A stretch of 60,000 bases of DNA from Branchiostoma floridae. Taxonomy: Eukaryota > Chordata > Leptocardii > Amphioxiformes > Branchiostomatidae. The number at the start of each line of letters is the position of its first letter. Within the stretch, counting starts at the first letter, position 1. The notes beneath the pieces are model-generated. The model ran no database searches. It was not told the origin of the DNA and saw only the letters and a program-made list of their open reading frames with translations. Of this stretch, positions 58,468-60,000 are shown in pieces. Position numbers and translations under genes: made by a program. The stretch is from the NCBI RefSeq assembly GCF_000003815.2, contig NC_049991.1:16664776-16724775 (forward strand). Reading direction: 5' to 3'.

Positions 58468-60000
58468 CTGTGATAAGGAGAAAGAAAAGTTCATCACACT
58501 CGATGTAGCAGCAAAGAATGCTCTTCAGGGCTCAATAGCACGTAAAATTTAGGCTATCCTGCAATATGTGAGCCATGATACAGAATCTCATATTCTCCAA
58601 CCAACATAGTTGTAAATTGTCTGTGTCTATTTATATATTATGACTATCTCGAAAATGTTTATGCAAATTGCAGGTGGTTATTTCCGGTCTTCAGGTTACA
58701 AAAAAATTCAAATATAACAATTTTCCTTACACTTACAAATAAAACAATCTTAATCACTCAACCTAGAAGTTTTATTTGTTCAAATCCTCTGCAAACAGAT
58801 TAAAAGCTTACGAGAAAAGGGAGGAGTAACTTCAACTCTGTCCACTTTTGTCAATTATTTGATGTATGTGGTAACTTGTATCAGAATGTGTACGAGCCAT
58901 AGCGAGGAATGCTGTAACCTGTCTGTACAGAGTCTTTACATAGCTTTACATTCAGACAGGTTCCACATGCTGTGGATAAGTCGCTTCTGTGCGTACAGAG
59001 TTTCTCAAGGCTATCCGTACCCTATATGGTAACATACAAGTTACAACACATAGTCACATGCCCTGTCAAGCTGTCAGCTAATGTCACACAGGATGGGTGG
59101 TGGCTTTAACAAGCATTCAGTGTGACTAATCAACCAATTCTGCCAAGTAATACGGTCTGAGCTCTAGATATACACCATTGTTTTCTGTCCTAACAAAGTG
59201 ATACAGTAAGATCCTGGTTACTCCAGGTTTCTTTTTGCCATATAAACTCCAGGGATGGAATCATGGAGCATCACCTAGATAATAGCAAACAGCTATAAGC
59301 ACATTTTCCAGTAGAAGGGTTCAAAACAATCAGAGGTCTCTAAAAGTTGAGATCTTGTTGCTAAAAAGTTACAGCCACATAGTTAGAGAGGTATTTTATC
59401 TATCAACACCAGGACAACCTGGGATGCTTCAGTTTCACGACCAATTTGCTCCTAAAGCCTGATGAAGGCAGATAACGCCATTGTACGCAAATAACAATGC
59501 CGAAGTGTTCCTTCTAGTTAGAGGAGCGAGGACTGAGACACTCCAGCCTACCCTGGCAACTGTCCATACAGACTGAGCTTCATAAAGACTACTGTATGCT
59601 GTACATGTTCAATTGGTAGATAGTGCAGTTTATGACTAGCCTCAGGATGCCAGTGGCCTTTCGAGTTTTTGTACGCTCCTGGCAAATTGATACACTCTCA
59701 GGCACATGGTATTATAGTACTAGTAAAAGCTTAAAAGGCTGGCAATCTAAAGAGCATATCAAAGCTGAAAAGCCTGGCAACCATGAGGGAAAAATGTAAT
59801 TTATGACATTTTTTATATAACATGCTGCACTGTCCCAGTTTTTATCATCTCATTTTACAAACCGTCCAACACATTCATTGAATCAGGAAAAATATTTGGC
59901 ACTGGACCACAAGATACATGTATGCGAAATCAGAAATTACATTTATACTGTAACAATTCTCCCCATGTACACACAGGGTTTCTTTGTGATATTGAAAATG
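58468..60000. other. Upstream region of the rhomboid gene
   Basis: Expected to hold the upstream untranslated exon and promoter or an intron leading to them, but I see no CpG patch or clear donor that fixes either. Confidence 0.4.

Noticed and set aside
57997-58473. 158-codon plus-strand frame
   Set aside because: Antisense of the rhomboid first exon; the sense strand has correct splice sites and phase.

Overview
This window is animal nuclear DNA: AT-leaning, intron-rich and crowded with short inverted-repeat elements. The best guess is an amphioxus (Branchiostoma-like invertebrate chordate). That rests on compact GT-AG exons in long introns, a vertebrate-like histone H2B, a rhomboid protease of the EF-hand RHBDL type, many small terminal-inverted-repeat (TIR) elements and frequent 'acatgta' strings. 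No ribosomal or mitochondrial marker is present to prove it. A 100-base N run (39294-39393) marks an assembly gap.

All three genes I can support lie on the minus strand.
(1) Positions 921-18924 (5' end possibly near 19.3 kb) hold 15 coding exons of a large Ser/Thr/Lys/Pro-rich, probably nuclear protein. More than 1,344 residues are encoded here, and the C-terminus lies beyond base 1. All reading frames join in phase. From N- to C-terminus it has a basic tail, a CxxC module, a very long low-complexity exon with a 13-fold hexapeptide repeat, two SUMO-interaction-like motifs, a coiled coil and a proline-rich linker. The order resembles ATF7IP/MCAF chromatin cofactors, but the diagnostic C-terminal fibronectin-III domain would be outside the window, so the name is tentative.
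(2) Positions 39926-41441 hold a two-exon histone H2B of 122 residues. It has an intron and a polyadenylation signal and lacks a histone stem-loop, so it looks like a replication-independent variant. Its N-terminal tail is unusual.
(3) Positions 45223-58233 hold an eight-exon rhomboid intramembrane protease of 443 residues. It is RHBDL1/3-like, with N-terminal EF-hand-like loops and the complete rhomboid catalytic set.

Layout. 1-19.4 kb: gene 1, with an 8.3-kb first intron. 19.4-39.3 kb: about 20 kb without a recognisable gene, holding mobile-element remnants, microsatellites and one promoter-like patch near 27.0 kb. 39.6-41.5 kb: H2B. 41.5-43.9 kb: intergenic, with a tandem repeat. 43.95-58.5 kb: rhomboid gene, with an 8.6-kb first intron. 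58.5-60 kb: its upstream region. The three genes share orientation but show no obvious functional link.

The most unusual items are the hexapeptide array and CxxC module of gene 1, the intron-bearing H2B, a partial duplication of the rhomboid EF-hand exon, a perfect 36-bp palindrome built from a motif that recurs across the window, and several well-bounded non-autonomous DNA elements, three of them with visible target-site duplications. I found no CRISPR array, rRNA, tRNA or prokaryote-type operon.
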